A model generated the notes under the pieces. The model saw nothing but the letters and a program-made list of their open reading frames with translations. It had not been told where the DNA came from and did no database searches. A stretch of DNA of 64,000 bases, from positions 2,294,001 to 2,358,000 of the forward strand of contig JBCAQO010000006.1 of NCBI GenBank assembly GCA_039111635.1, read 5' to 3'. Of this stretch, positions 22,743 to 34,299 are shown one piece after another. How positions within the stretch are numbered: the stretch's first letter is position 1; each line of letters begins with the position of its first letter. The position numbers and the translations under genes are program-made. The stretch comes from Heterobasidion occidentale. Lineage: Eukaryota > Basidiomycota > Agaricomycetes > Russulales > Bondarzewiaceae.

Positions 22743-24713
22743 ATGTCGTGCTTGCGTTGCGGTTCAAAGCGCATTATCTCGGGCGCTTTAGGACGGAAAT
22801 CTAACTGCCTCAAAACCGTGACATCCCTTGATGGTGGACGGCTATATTCTACCACCGCGCATTTCTACCAAAATCGGCAACTGGAATTGTATGCTGCAAG
22901 GAAGACGCAAAGACTCAGTCTCCGACAGCTGGTACAAGCGACAGACTGCCTATGATGCTGAACTACTGACAGATCGTGATAGGTGTTCTATGGACGGTCG
23001 ATGAACGAGGAACGGCTCATCAAAGTAAGCAATATAATTGTCTCTTTTAGGGGCGCATTGAAGGAAATGAACACACAGAGCGCCAATTATGTTAGAACAG
23101 AGCTTCCCGTTCGGATAGCACACAGAATAAGGGATTTGCAAGCTTTGCCGTATGTTGTAGTGATGCAGGAAGGAGTGGCCAAAGTCTATGAAGTGAGCCT
23201 TCATGCCCCCACATCCGCGTTCCTCATGATCCAATAAACACTTCCTAGCTTTACTGGTCTGCATTCGAAAAGTATGTCCCATTGGCACTGTATGTATGTG
23301 TAATTTCAGGTGTAATTCCACGTGGAATGTCCAGGTTCCGTCAGTTTCCAAAAATCGACACCTTGGAAGACAATGAAGTTTTCTGTTCGTTTTTACGGGA
23401 ACTTCTGAATGAACAGTAAAGTTCGATCACTTTAAAGCACCTGCATCAGGAGCTCATAGCATTCGTCAGCGCTTCGGTGATCCCAAACCTTTCCCTCGGC
23501 CTCTCGCTCTCCTCCCCATACCTTCCACCAGACCAACTCGATGCCGTCATGCGACGTATGCTTGTCTCACGAATCTCACGACGTGTTTTAGCAGAACACC
23601 ACATCGCTCTATCTGATGCATATGCTGGACGAGACAAAACTCCCGCTGGAGATAGACACGTTGGGATTATCTTCACCGGTCTGAGTGTGGAGAGAAGCGT
23701 TCGCAAATGTGCACAGCTGCTGAGAGAATTGCCACATGACTTCAACGGGTTGTCTTGCGGAGATATCGAGTGGCCAGAAGTTATTGTCGACGGTCATCTG
23801 GACACCAAATTCTCTTACATTCGTGAACATCTGGAGTAAGTGTTCGATGCTTCAAAATTGGTACAAGGTCATCAGCACTCAACCCTCGCTGGTCAGGTAT
23901 ATCACATTCGAGCTACTGAAAAATGTATGTCTTTCTCTATGTTTCTTATTTCCTCGCCTTATACTTGTGGTTCTATTCAGTCGATGCAGGCGACCGTCGC
24001 GAGTCATAGCAAGGATTCTTCGCTTCCTCCAATACGTGTCACGATCGTTGCCGGTGCAGACAACATCGGCATGCGAATATCTGACCAAGGTATGTGCTCA
24101 ACTTACGTATATCTAAACTCCTCTCATGTTGGTTTAGGTGGTGGTCTAATGAACGATCAAATCAAGTCGCCATCCGATCTGTTCTCCTTCTCTCATACTA
24201 GAAATGCGGCACGAATGGAAATTTCACGACTGGGGGGTCTCCGGACTATCGGTGCAAGCCCGGGTGGGATGAGGGCCACCGTAGACGAGCAGGTCATTCG
24301 ATGGCAGCAAGAGGTGCAGCAACGAGCACAGAAAGGGCTTGATATGTCATTTGGAGGCGATCCAGAAATGGAAGCGGGTGTCGGTCACCATCCACGACTC
24401 GGAATCGGTCTTCCAATGTGCAACATCTTTGCAACGTGAGTGTAGCTTGTACTTTTTGTCATGTCTGCTTGAAGGCTGACGTTTCCTGATGCAGATACTT
24501 TGGAGGTTCTTTAGAGCCTGTGTCTTTGGACGGATGGGGTAAGTTTCCCTTACGGTCCACTGCATTGCCAAGTTATGCGTGTTCCTGAATTTCTCAAAAC
24601 AGGAACGGATGTATACCTGCGGTTGCCAAAATTGGTGAGTCGATCGATCTCGTGTCTTTGCGCGGGGCTGACAAGAGCCGCAGGGGACGAATTTGGAAGG
24701 CATTGAAGTTTGA
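22743..24713 (+). CDS. Mitochondrial PDK/BCKDK-type protein kinase
   Basis: GHKL-fold Ser kinase that phosphorylates and inactivates the E1 subunit of pyruvate or branched-chain ketoacid dehydrogenase in the matrix. Exons 22743..22931, 22983..23024, 23079..23192, 23249..23271, 23335..23415, 23470..23835, 23897..23924, 23981..24089, 24138..24435, 24495..24538, 24603..24634, 24684..24713; 451 aa. Seen: basic N-terminus suited to mitochondrial import; FYQNRQLELYAARKTQRLSL; NYVRTELPVRIAHRIRDLQ; LAEHHIAL; N-box ELLKNSMQA (Glu277, Asn281); G1 box DQGGGL (residues 316-321); G2 box GIGLPM; and GTDVYLRLP. The layout matches fungal Pkp1/Pkp2-like kinases; sequence alone does not say which dehydrogenase it controls. 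Its start is 179 bp from that of WDHD1 on the other strand. Confidence 0.92.
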
Positions 24714-25129
24714 AGTGAAACGTATGTTGCTTGCGTGAATACCAAGGATCATCCTTTTGATTCGAAGCGAGGAAGAACAGTGGTCGAAGAAGAGATAAGA
24801 ACGATCGGGCGATGCACCGCGATGCATAGATAAGATTAGAAGTAACAATGGGCGATTTGGCCATGTTTGTGCACCGTTGGAGATGGGAGCATGGCACGTT
24901 TTGTCCTCGAGGCAACCTATTTTCCTTTTCATCCTGGATTTATATGCTTCCCGGGTCACTCTAGACCCCAATCCATATCTCAATTTATATATCGCACTTC
25001 CAACTCTCCTCCCGGATTTACACCCTTTCCTTGCCCCTCCTCCTTGACGACGTCGCTTTCTACCTCTTATTCTCACGGAACCAATTCTTTGACGTTGCCC
25101 ATTTACCTCCGTAAGCTCTAACTCATACC
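24714..25129. other. Intergenic, pyrimidine-rich promoter
   Basis: 416 bp with long CT-rich runs before the 25130 start codon, as is common just upstream of basidiomycete transcription starts. No gene seen. Confidence 0.5.
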
Positions 25130-28100
25130 ATGTCTTCCATTGCGCCTCCCCAGGGTGATGTTTTGGGGTCTCTCCTTCTGCGATCAAGTACTCCAGGTGC
25201 GTGCTCACAGCTTCCGTCAATCTGAACACAACTCTCATTTTGACTTGTTCTAGCCATTGATGAGAAAGGTATATTCCACATTCGTCCCCGAGAGCTCAGC
25301 AGCTCATCGTGTTCAGTTCTCATGTACCTCGAGGGCCTCAGGCCAGGCATGGATGACAGCGACACAGTACGAACTCCTCGCACGAAGGCTTCCAGCGTAG
25401 CTCGAAGCCAAGCCAGCGGTCCCTCTTGGAGGCAGCGTGGTTACGCTAACGGAGAGGATGAAGATGAATTAGCCTCCAACGTGCAGGAGGGAAAACAATC
25501 TACGCTTGGGTCCATGATGCGGCGCAATGGAGCGGTGAGCAGCAATGTCCTTGATCATCTTCCTCGTTGTATTCAGGAGTAGCCTCGTCAGCCTGGGCCC
25601 GATGATCAGCCTGGGCCTCACTATGAGTCTTTTGGTTCATCGTTCGGCAATTTTGGACCTCTCCCGCCAGACAGTGCGTATGGTGGAGCTGGAGCCGTGA
25701 GTGATCCCAGCCGTCACAGGTCATTCCCGCGCTTATCGCTCTCGGCGCTGTAGAGCACGACAGGTAGGGCTGCTGGCGTCCCCTTGCCTACCTCTGCTGG
25801 CGCACCATCCACCAAAGTTCGAAGTTCCCGCGCCGGCTCTCGTGCATCCGCTGCACAGAAACCTCAATCAGTCGCATCACGCACACATATGACAGACAGA
25901 GATGACGACCCCGCGGTAACTGCGGCGGAGTTCCTAATGGTACATGCCTCCATTTCATCTGCCCATCAAAAAACAACTCACATATTAGACATGACATTTC
26001 TCAAAAAAGTCGCCAAAGATGGGCAGCCAAGCTACAAGTCAAGCTCCTAATGGCGTCGGTGATGGCCGCGTCCCGTCTCCACGGTCACATGCATCTCATG
26101 CGCAATCGAAGCGCTCGTCTGCAACGCAGCAAGCACGTGGCTCCGAGAAGGCTTCGACCGTTTATCCTCCTTTGCCTGCGAGTCAGTCAAGCAACTTCGA
26201 AGGATCTCAGGCAAGAGCAATGTCGCATCGCAGGTCGCACTCTCGCACCACATCCTTATCGCCATCGGATTCCGCAACCAATATCCACGTACGCAAAGCA
26301 AAGTCTAAGCAACCTACTCTGCAGCCAGTTGAATCGGTTGAGGGATCTCAGTTGGATGAGAGTCCAAAGCCTGCGCGTTCTCGGACAAATGGCGACGGTG
26401 AGTCGTATTCCATATGGTGATGAATTATCCGCTTTAGCATCTACCTGCAGTGCGTTCACAAGCAGGAGCTTCTGCTTTGTCTGGAGGTCAGAATGGTGCA
26501 AGCCAGAGGCCCTTTTCTCCATACCGCAATGGCCCGACCAACCAAGATCTTCTGCATGCTGCTATACGTGGTCGCTCTGTAGCATCAGAGGCGAACCGGT
26601 CACGCACGAATGGCTCCACTACGAAGCGTTCGCAACTCGATCCCCAATCCACGCCTACCCCATCCCGCCCACAGTCTCCTGAAAATGAACTCGACGAAGA
26701 TGAGCAGCAAGTCATAGCAGGAATTTTGACCCGCGCAACGTCGAGAACGCCACGAACGTCTTACGCAGCTACTTCCGTCATCGACCCTGAAAATATCTCA
26801 CATTTTCATGATATGGATCTGTGCATTTTGCTACACCAGCTGGATGATTCGACGCAACACGAGATCGTGAAAAAGGCGGTAAGAAAGGCGGTCAAGACGC
26901 GGGTCAAGAAGCTGGGTATGAAGTATGACCCCGATGTGCGTGTTTGCATCGAGGCCATGAAGTGTGGCTAATTTTGGTATCAACAGACTCTCAAACAGTA
27001 CCGCAAGTCTTTCCACGACCACGACCCTAGCGTGCATCTGGACCCCAACTACGGGTCAACACTCGGAGAGGTTATTTTTCCACTTTTGCTCCGTATCTTT
27101 CTGCCTATACTCATTGTGTGGACAAAAGCAGGAGCCTCCGGAATGGGCTAAAGAAATGTTACAAAATATGGCTGTGATGCAGCAGCGCATTGAGCGCCTT
27201 GGGCCCAAGATTGACAGCCTCCGGTCGTCCCAGGAAGGATCGTCATTGGACGGAAACAAATATCGTCCTCAGTATACGGCATCGGAGATGGATCGTTATG
27301 GTCAGACGCCTATGACGCAAACCGTCAACATTCAAACACAGCCAACAGGGACGATAGCCGACGAGTCTATGTTTCAGCCAGATACGGACATGCACATCGT
27401 CGAATCCACTCATGGGCATACGCTGCCTGGCTCAATGCACCGCCATGATGGATCCACCCATATCATAGACGATGAGGGATACGAGGATGACGATCAAACA
27501 CATATGGGGCGGAATGGCTACGGGATGGGTCCAACGACGGAAGGCGACGACACCCGCCTCCATGCTCTTAGCGAGTATGCTAACGACCGCAACGACTCCC
27601 CTGGCCAGCAATATCTAGAAGAGGAACTTTACAAGTTGAGGGCTAGGCCAAATGGCAGCCAGTCGGCGGTTTCTCACAAAACTTGGGAGCTGATGAGGGA
27701 CGACGGTGCTGAGTATATCGATGATCCTGATGCGCGCGCAGTCACAGAATCTGGCATTCCCGAGATCCCAGACTCCAATCCTGGCGGGTATGGTGATCAC
27801 CGAGCGGCGTCTCCTATGTCTCGCAATCCTGCCGACCGTGGTAGAGATAGTGGCTGGGCGGGCGATGATCTTCCACTCCCTCCCGCGTGGCAGCGCATTC
27901 ATCAGCGTCTTCTCAACTGGGCTATAGTTTGGCCCTTGAGCGAGTTGGACACCGCGCTGAATAGCACTACCCGCGGCAACCAAGTCGACGAGGTGGCGTT
28001 GAGCATTTGGTCCACACAGACGTACAAACGTTATGTGCGTAGCAAGATGACAGATAGTCCTCCCGGGCGGGTTGACCGCTTGTTTGTGCCACCCAACATG

Positions 28101-28744
28101 GCGGACGCCATCAGTAATGCCGTGTTCAATGGCCGACATGGCGACGCATCTGGGATGCTCCGCGAGCTGTGGTACCCATTCGGATTGGATGGCATGCCCA
28201 GGCTTCTCATTGTCCTTGCCAGACATCGCTCAGACGCCAATCATTGGGTCGTACATCGGTACGTATCGTCCTTCAGCTTACCGGATTGTCGCTGACACGT
28301 TTCTCCAGGTTCTCTCTTCCTGACGGCACGCTAACAACTTACGACTCTTACCCAGAACGGTGCCTACCTGATGGCCGCGTGAGTGCACCTGAATCTGTAC
28401 TCCGGCCTCTCAGTGATGACATGTCTAACCCCATATGGTCTCAGCCTCTTGGATGGTGGTTCGCAATCCGTATTGCCTGGCCAAATGCCATATACCCTAG
28501 CCCCGACCACCTTATGCAGAAGATGGTCCGCTTGCACCGCCCGATGCAGCTCGGGATCGACAACTCTGTCGCCGCCGCCGGAATTTGGCGCAACTTGCTC
28601 ATGGGCTCTCGCGCGGAGCGCAGTCTCGACCTGGAGCGTCTGAGGGACCTAATCAACACTGAGGTCAAGAATCTGCGTCAGAGAAAGCAGATGGGCAAAT
28701 TGTCGATCGGTGCGCCAAGGCCGAACTGGGAGGACATGAATTGA
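25130..28744 (+). CDS. Large disordered protein with a Ulp1/C48-like C-terminal domain
   Basis: Exons 25130..25196, 25254..25268, 25317..25534, 25583..25696, 25754..25939, 26019..26397, 26451..26935, 26987..27070, 27132..28258, 28309..28378, 28445..28744; 1014 aa. The 48-nt intron 25269..25316 could be retained without breaking frame. The first ~500 residues are Ser/Pro/Gln-rich and disordered; a helical segment (EWAKEMLQNMAVMQQRIERLG) follows. The last ~250 residues are globular. They contain RLFVPPNM, then LIVLARHRSDANHWVVHRFSL, TLTTYDSYP and MQLGIDNSVAAAGIW. Order and spacing resemble Ulp1/SENP peptidases: His887-Trp, Asp904-Ser, Gln950, then Asp954 followed by Asn955 where catalytic Cys is expected. 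It would therefore be an inactive peptidase-like fold. Family assignment is an inference; the exon model is solid. Confidence 0.75.
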
Positions 28745-29255
28745 TTAGGAACGGAAGCTGGATGTATGTATAAGTGTGTACTGACCGTTTCGGATCATTT
28801 TGGAGTGTGTCCTGTTTGTACTATACTTGCGAGCTTTCGCCCTGAGACGCATTTTGTGCCATAGTACGCGTGTTATTCTTACTGATCTAGACTGTATGGA
28901 GAATTCTCAGAGGACTCGGATACGATACCCCCTCGTGCACTGCATAATACGTTTGAAACTTCGTAAGGTACATGTAACATTCTACTCGATTGGCTACTGC
29001 ACGAACTGCCCGCAGGATTCTTGACAACTTTTTGTCAGAAGGCGCCTCTAGCCTCTGCAGGTATTGAGGACTGGAAGCTTGTCTCTGCAGATTGGCAACA
29101 GCTGGACGTGGGCTCGCTCCACTTTTGGTCATTCAGACAAGAACAACCTTTGCCAGTGAGCAATCGAACGCGGGTCCTTGAACCGACCGGACTGACCTAA
29201 GGATGGTACTAGATGGTACTCCAGCGATTCTGTGGCCACAGCGCCGCAGCGGCGG
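28745..29255. other. Convergent intergenic, nothing recognised
   Basis: 511 bp between two convergent reading frames; probable 3' UTRs. A short patch near 29195-29220 repeats GGTACTA(GAT)GGTACT. No gene supported. Confidence 0.45.
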
Positions 29256-29721
29256 TCATAAACCGCCCATGGATGCAGCTAAATCATGCACAGACGAATC
29301 TGAAATTGGAAGTAAGGGGTGCTTTGGCGGTGCCATTTTCTCCTGAGGTAAATTGTCAGTGCTACTACGCTTAGCAGGTCAGAAGACTGAGCTCACTGCA
29401 TGCAGAACCTGGAATTCTACATCAAGTGCCAGTCTAGCCTCGGTAGCTTGAGCCCGCGACATTGTCTTGGAACCCTTCAAGACTTTTTTGGCGGCATGTT
29501 GGGCGCGAATATGTGTTCGACTTGTCTGAGGTTGGCTCCGAGTTTTTTTAGAGCCCACACGGGGCTTGGACATGCTGGTTGGCTGCGAAGTTTCTTCGGC
29601 TTTCCCACCACGTGGCAAGGCATATCCCGTCAGCTGATCGTCTTTGAGCCATTTATGAAGCCATCCTTGTCGCTTTGGGGCCGCCCGCCCCGACTCCCGA
29701 CGCTCTCTTGACAGATTCCAT
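29256..29721 (-). pseudogene. Small basic protein gene with a one-base frame break
   Basis: Two exons (minus) 29721..29409 and 29342..29256 with a GT-AG intron of 66 nt. From the ATG at 29721 the frame starts MESVKRASG and stops within about 23 codons, but the next frame runs on as GWLHKWLKDDQLTGYALPRG and a Lys/Arg/Ser-rich stretch, across the intron, to EKMAPPKHPLLPISDSSVHD and a stop. The shift falls in or near a GGGG run at ~29685. A single extra base explains it, so either this is a broken gene or the base is an assembly error. No family recognised; composition (basic, short, Gln/Ser/Thr) fits a nuclear protein. It lies 117 bp upstream of, and divergent from, the CE16-like gene. Confidence 0.45.
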
Positions 29722-29838
29722 GATCATACGCTTTCAACGTGATCTGCGCGGCAGATCCCCAGCTGCTCTTTGTTTTTTCATGGAATTTTTACTGTTATTA
29801 ACCTGGCATTCTGTCTGCCCCTCAATCCAAAAGACAGC

Positions 29839-31336
29839 ATGCGAGACCCTGTCGTGAAACTTCTATCGCTATTCGCCGCCGCCGCCGCCGCTACTTCTGC
29901 TCTGGCTACTGCCCCACCGCCTGGATATAATGGTTTCATTGCTGCCGCACCCGCATCGCGCTCCAATTTCGATTGGAATGCTGTCAAGTATGTCTATGCG
30001 TTTGGTGATTCGTACTCTTTTGTACAGGGTACTGCAGGTTTTCCGAACTTCAGGTGCACTCACAAAATTCATGCCTGATGCCCATTGTAGACCGCAGTAC
30101 TAATTTCTGCTTCTTAGCTTCATCGGAGACGCTTTCCACCCTGCATTCACTCCGAATCAACTACTTTCGAATGAAATCGTACCGAAAAACGTAGGTTACG
30201 GCTGTTTCTTGTTCGAACCATGCACCTAAGGCACGTATAACAGACTAGCTCTGATGGATCTAACTGGGTGAGCTCTCTTCAAATTGCCTCGTATTCATAT
30301 CAAAGTAAACATTCGCGTGATTTCTAGCTTGAATTCTTGACTGGATGCGGTCGGGGACATCCATTTAAGTGCAAACAACAGCTCTGGGATTTCGCCTTTG
30401 CTGGAGCTGACATTGACAAGGATTTGCATGTCTGGTTTCTTTCATCTTCCATGCATGCGTTGATCTTTGTGCTAGGCTCCCACTGCATCATAACTTTACC
30501 GTGGACCTCGTAAATCAAGTTAATCAGTGGGCACAGTATGCCTCGGACGTGATCCCCCACAAGCCCAACAAAAGCACTATGACCTTCTGGTGGATCGGGA
30601 TCAATGACACCAACGATGTCGCAGGCCAGAATGTATGTAGCTTCTATCTATTCATTTGGAAAATAAAATGATCGAGCATTTCCAAATAATTAGATCACAG
30701 ACTTCAATGCTTTCTGGAACAGCGAGATGGATTCGTACTTCAAAGCCGTCGTGCGTGTAAACTACATCTACGCTCAATTCATTTCCGAAACGTTCTCTTT
30801 ATCCTTTGTTCAGGAGCTTGCTTATATAGCGGGCCTTCGCGGCACCCACTTGTTCGTAAATGTGCCTCCGGGCGAGCGTACACCAGCTTCACTGCCAAAT
30901 CCGACGAAGGCCGCGATCCAGAAGCAACGCATCGCCGAGTACAATGCAGCCCTCGATGCGCGCGTTGATCAATTTGCCGCTGCGCACCCGGCTTCGACCG
31001 TATTGAAGTTCGACGCCAACGCATGGTTCAACAAGGTACTAGATAACTATAGGATGTTTGGGTTCAGCAACATAACCAGGTCAGCCCCGCTCTGCTTGCC
31101 TTTTATAACGAACAACAACAAGATTCATGACAACATATTCATAGCTATTGCACATGCAAAGATCCGGCATTTTTTTGGTACAGTAAGCAAGCGATACGTG
31201 TGCGTTTATTATTGTCGCGGACTGAAGTCTATCCCTTGTCGTTGCATTGGCAGACACCGGTCACCCTACTGAACGCGTCCACCGACTTCTTGCTCAGACT
31301 CTGGAAATTGACTTACTGAATATAACAAGGTACTGA
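29839..31336 (+). CDS. Secreted SGNH esterase, CE16-like acetylesterase
   Basis: Removes acetyl groups from hemicellulose oligomers outside the cell (family knowledge for CE16). Exons 29839..30053, 30118..30190, 30244..30267, 30328..30425, 30476..30632, 30694..30750, 30814..31079, 31145..31182, 31254..31336; 336 aa. Seen: a signal peptide rich in Ala (to about residue 24), block I as AFGDSYSFVQ with the catalytic Ser, the GAD block with LWDFAFAGADI, block III as WWIGINDT, LFVNVPP, and the C-terminal His block TGHPTERVH. Intron 4 is ambiguous: either a GC donor after 30425 (GCATGT) or a weak GT donor after 30434 (three extra residues); both keep frame. The 3' end is 184 bp from that of the convergent reductase gene. 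Confidence 0.87.
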
Positions 31337-31520
31337 GTACGCGACGTTTGTCGCCATCTCAATAGAATGAACACGATTCATTTGCGCAGAATGAGCAGAG
31401 TTCTTCCATACCATGATGTCGACGCACATACTCGCAATAAGGCAAGAAGGCGTTATGCAGTGTGATCACGAGGTCGATAATAATACAGTGGTACAAGTCT
31501 TCTTCGGATCAGCAAATCCT

Positions 31521-32849
31521 CTACAACTTCAGTCCCTTGGCAGCCCACTCCTTCTCAAGCTTCAGGAGGGCATCAACAGCGTCCAGCACCGTCTTCTTCC
31601 ATGGCGTGAGCTGCTCCTTTCCAAGCCCGAGCACTTGCTCCGACTGGGTGAGGTCCACAATCCACCCAGTGACTGCCTTGGGGGCATTCTCGGGGTCAAC
31701 TGTGCGACCCTTCAACTCCGGACGAACCTCGAGAAGGTATTTGACAGCTTCCCCCCAGTTGAACCACTCTCCACTGATCAGAATGCGCTTGCGGCTGCTG
31801 GAAGGGCCGGCGGAGAGAGCCTTCACGTGCGCGCGCGCGACGTCCCGCACATCAGCGTATCCTGGCAGGCGAGGGTACGTTCCAGTGGGGCTGAGAAGCC
31901 CGTAGATGTAAGCATCAGTGCTGAGCGCGCCGCGGTCGGGTTCTGGGGCACTGAAGCTCGGGGCGAATGGCCCGTACAGAAGGGGTGGGTTCACTGTTCG
32001 CGATATGTGCTAAGTATAAACGCAAGAAGGCGTCGGAATAGTCGGTGGCTCACAGGTCGTGACATCGACATCAGGGTGCTCATCGGCGAACTTCCAGACT
32101 TCGCGCTCGGCGGCGGTCTTTGCCGCAGAATAGATGAATCCGGGATCGCGCGTGCCATCGAGGGCCTGCTCCACAGTCGAAGGGTTCCAGTCCTCGTTGG
32201 TAAGCGCGCTGAGGTTGCCGAGGTTTTTGGCGTTCAAGGCGGTCAAGATGGTGCTGGTCAGCACGAACTTGCGCACGCCCGCGGTGTATCCCTGTCGAAT
32301 AACATTGACTGTCCCATCGACGGCTCCCTGATGGCCCGGACAGATTTGAACATCGATTCCATAGAGCAACAACACCGGTACTCACGCTAATCACATGTTT
32401 GGCATCGCCGGCCAAAGCCAAGGGGGCCGCGACGTGAACAATTGCGGTGACGCCTAAAATTAGAGGAAATCAGCGACGGCATCCGATCACAATGGGATTT
32501 GCAGTACCCTTCAAAGCTTCGCCGAAGTCGCCATTAACGATGTCCTCGATGGGTACGACCTCCAGCTTGTCTCCGTAGCTCGCCCAACCCTTCTTCACAT
32601 AGTCGACCTTCTTGGGCCGAGCAGATCTAAAAAGCGGGCGCATATCGGGTCATCAAAACGATCAATCATTACCTCTGAATTCTGATCACGCACGCTCGCA
32701 CTGGGTAACCGGCTTGGAGCAATTCATGAACGACATGGGCGCCGACAAACCCAGAAACTCCTGTGACCTGCGGAATCGAGACGTCAGTCCGGAAAGCAAT
32801 ACGGCTCAGAAATTCTGTAGCCCACAAAAACGAGTCCCTTCGAAGACAT
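31521..32849 (-). CDS. NAD(P)-dependent epimerase/reductase, extended SDR
   Basis: Exons (minus) 32849..32826, 32767..32673, 32626..32508, 32453..32386, 32327..32054, 31993..31521; 350 aa. Seen: the Rossmann strand and glycine motif GLVFVTGVSGFVGAHVV at the N-terminus, HVAAPL, KFVLTSTILTAL, and the active-site pair YSAAKTAAE (YxxxK), then LYGPFAP and DVRDVARAHVKAL. This is the pattern of the atypical/extended short-chain dehydrogenases near dihydroflavonol-4-reductase, cinnamoyl-CoA reductase and yeast Gre2; substrate cannot be told. The first exon is only 24 nt; the GTGGGC donor is chosen because it restores the glycine motif. Confidence 0.88.
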
Positions 32850-34299
32850 GGTAATCAGGGTAGCAAGGATGGTGGGTATGCGGAAATGGGAGTGGTAACA
32901 CCATGTCGACGGTCTTCGGTGTCTTATATGCTCGGATCGGGCGTCTTACCCCATCATGATGTGCCTTCAAGTCGTGCTCGAGTCTTTGAGAGCAGGTGCC
33001 AGATAAGGGACGCTTCTCAAGTTGAGACTGGTTGAGAATGTGTGAAAGGAAAGAGGTCTACATAAGCAAGGACTTACGAAGCCATTGGGTTTGGTCTCTG
33101 AAATATGCCCGATCACCGAGCCCGGCCGGTCTGAGACCAGAAACAATGATGCATGTTGATGCCTGTCGCTGTCGACCATTGCTTTCCATCGGTCCCAATG
33201 CTGTCCCAGTTTGTGAGGACCACAGCGAAGGCTCTGCCGATTGCCAAGGAGGATTACAGGAGACCGATTGCATGCTGACCTGTGGCCAGGTGATGCCTGG
33301 ATGCTTTCCGACGAAGGACTCCGACTTGTTCATGTCCGTGACTTTAGCAAGCCGGTGTTGATTGGTCAAATAGACTTCCCAGTTTGCGAAGAGCCATGCC
33401 TGCCTTCCGACTCTCACCGCTCTTACAGCATATTCGAAGTTCACAACAGAAACTGGTGATGAAGGACAGAAATACCTCAGACGAATGGAGCGGTCAGCAG
33501 GTGAGGTGGTTGGAAGATATGAGTCTTGAGCGCTTGATTGGGGAGCACGGACAAATATCGCTCGAGGTCGAGGGCAACGGCATGATGATGGGAACACCAG
33601 AGTGATCCTCGGCTTGCCAAAGACCAACATTTACATGTACACGTCAAGAAGCACACATCGAGTCTGGCAAGAAATGCATATAGATTTGAGCTGATGGAGG
33701 CCCGACATTACAAGATGAATCAGGTTGTCATTGCTCAGTGGAACCTCAAGGGGGACGCACCTGTGTGTATGACTCATAGCCAAACGACGCGATCTCAACT
33801 CTAAGCCCTCTCACTTCAAATCCAAACAGGGGAGGGTCCGCTCGTCTCCGGTGTTGGCAGCAGTCGTTCTGTTGTAAAGAGGCGCGTACTTACTAGACGG
33901 ACGAGCAGGTCCCTACAAGCGAATAGGTGACCAAAGAGGAAACTTTCTCTCATAACGTGATGCATTCGCGTTCATGCATGATCCCAACGCGTCCAGGGGT
34001 CCAGGGCAAGCGTGTCCTGTCAGATATCAGAGCACCAGAAAAGAAAACAGATATGATACATGCACGCTGCCATGTCGATCACTAAGTGGTATATAGATCC
34101 AGGAGCGACATCGGTAGGTATAACGACGGTAAGGTGAACTAGGCCCATGCACGCACAGGCCGCTGCAAATAAGTAAAAAAAGCACGCGCACTCGAGATCG
34201 CAACATCGTACGTAGGGAGTCCCAGTATACAGCATGTAACCGACGACGGTCCTTTGCACAATACATACACACAACACACAGCGAACAGCTTAGCTTAGC
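32850..34299. other. Gene-poor stretch, no supported gene
   Basis: 1.45 kb. A 190-codon frame on the minus strand (33058-33630) and shorter plus-strand frames at 33241-33605 have no recognisable family, no splice support and unlike composition, so I do not call them. The Arf-GEF 3' UTR starts on the right; AGCTT is repeated three times at about 34287-34301, overlapping its stop codon. Confidence 0.45.

Noticed and set aside
27615..28226. A 203-codon minus-strand frame
   Set aside because: Antisense to a well-supported exon of the Ulp1-like gene.
33058..33630. 190-codon minus-strand frame
   Set aside because: No family, no splice signals and no gene-like composition; may be chance.
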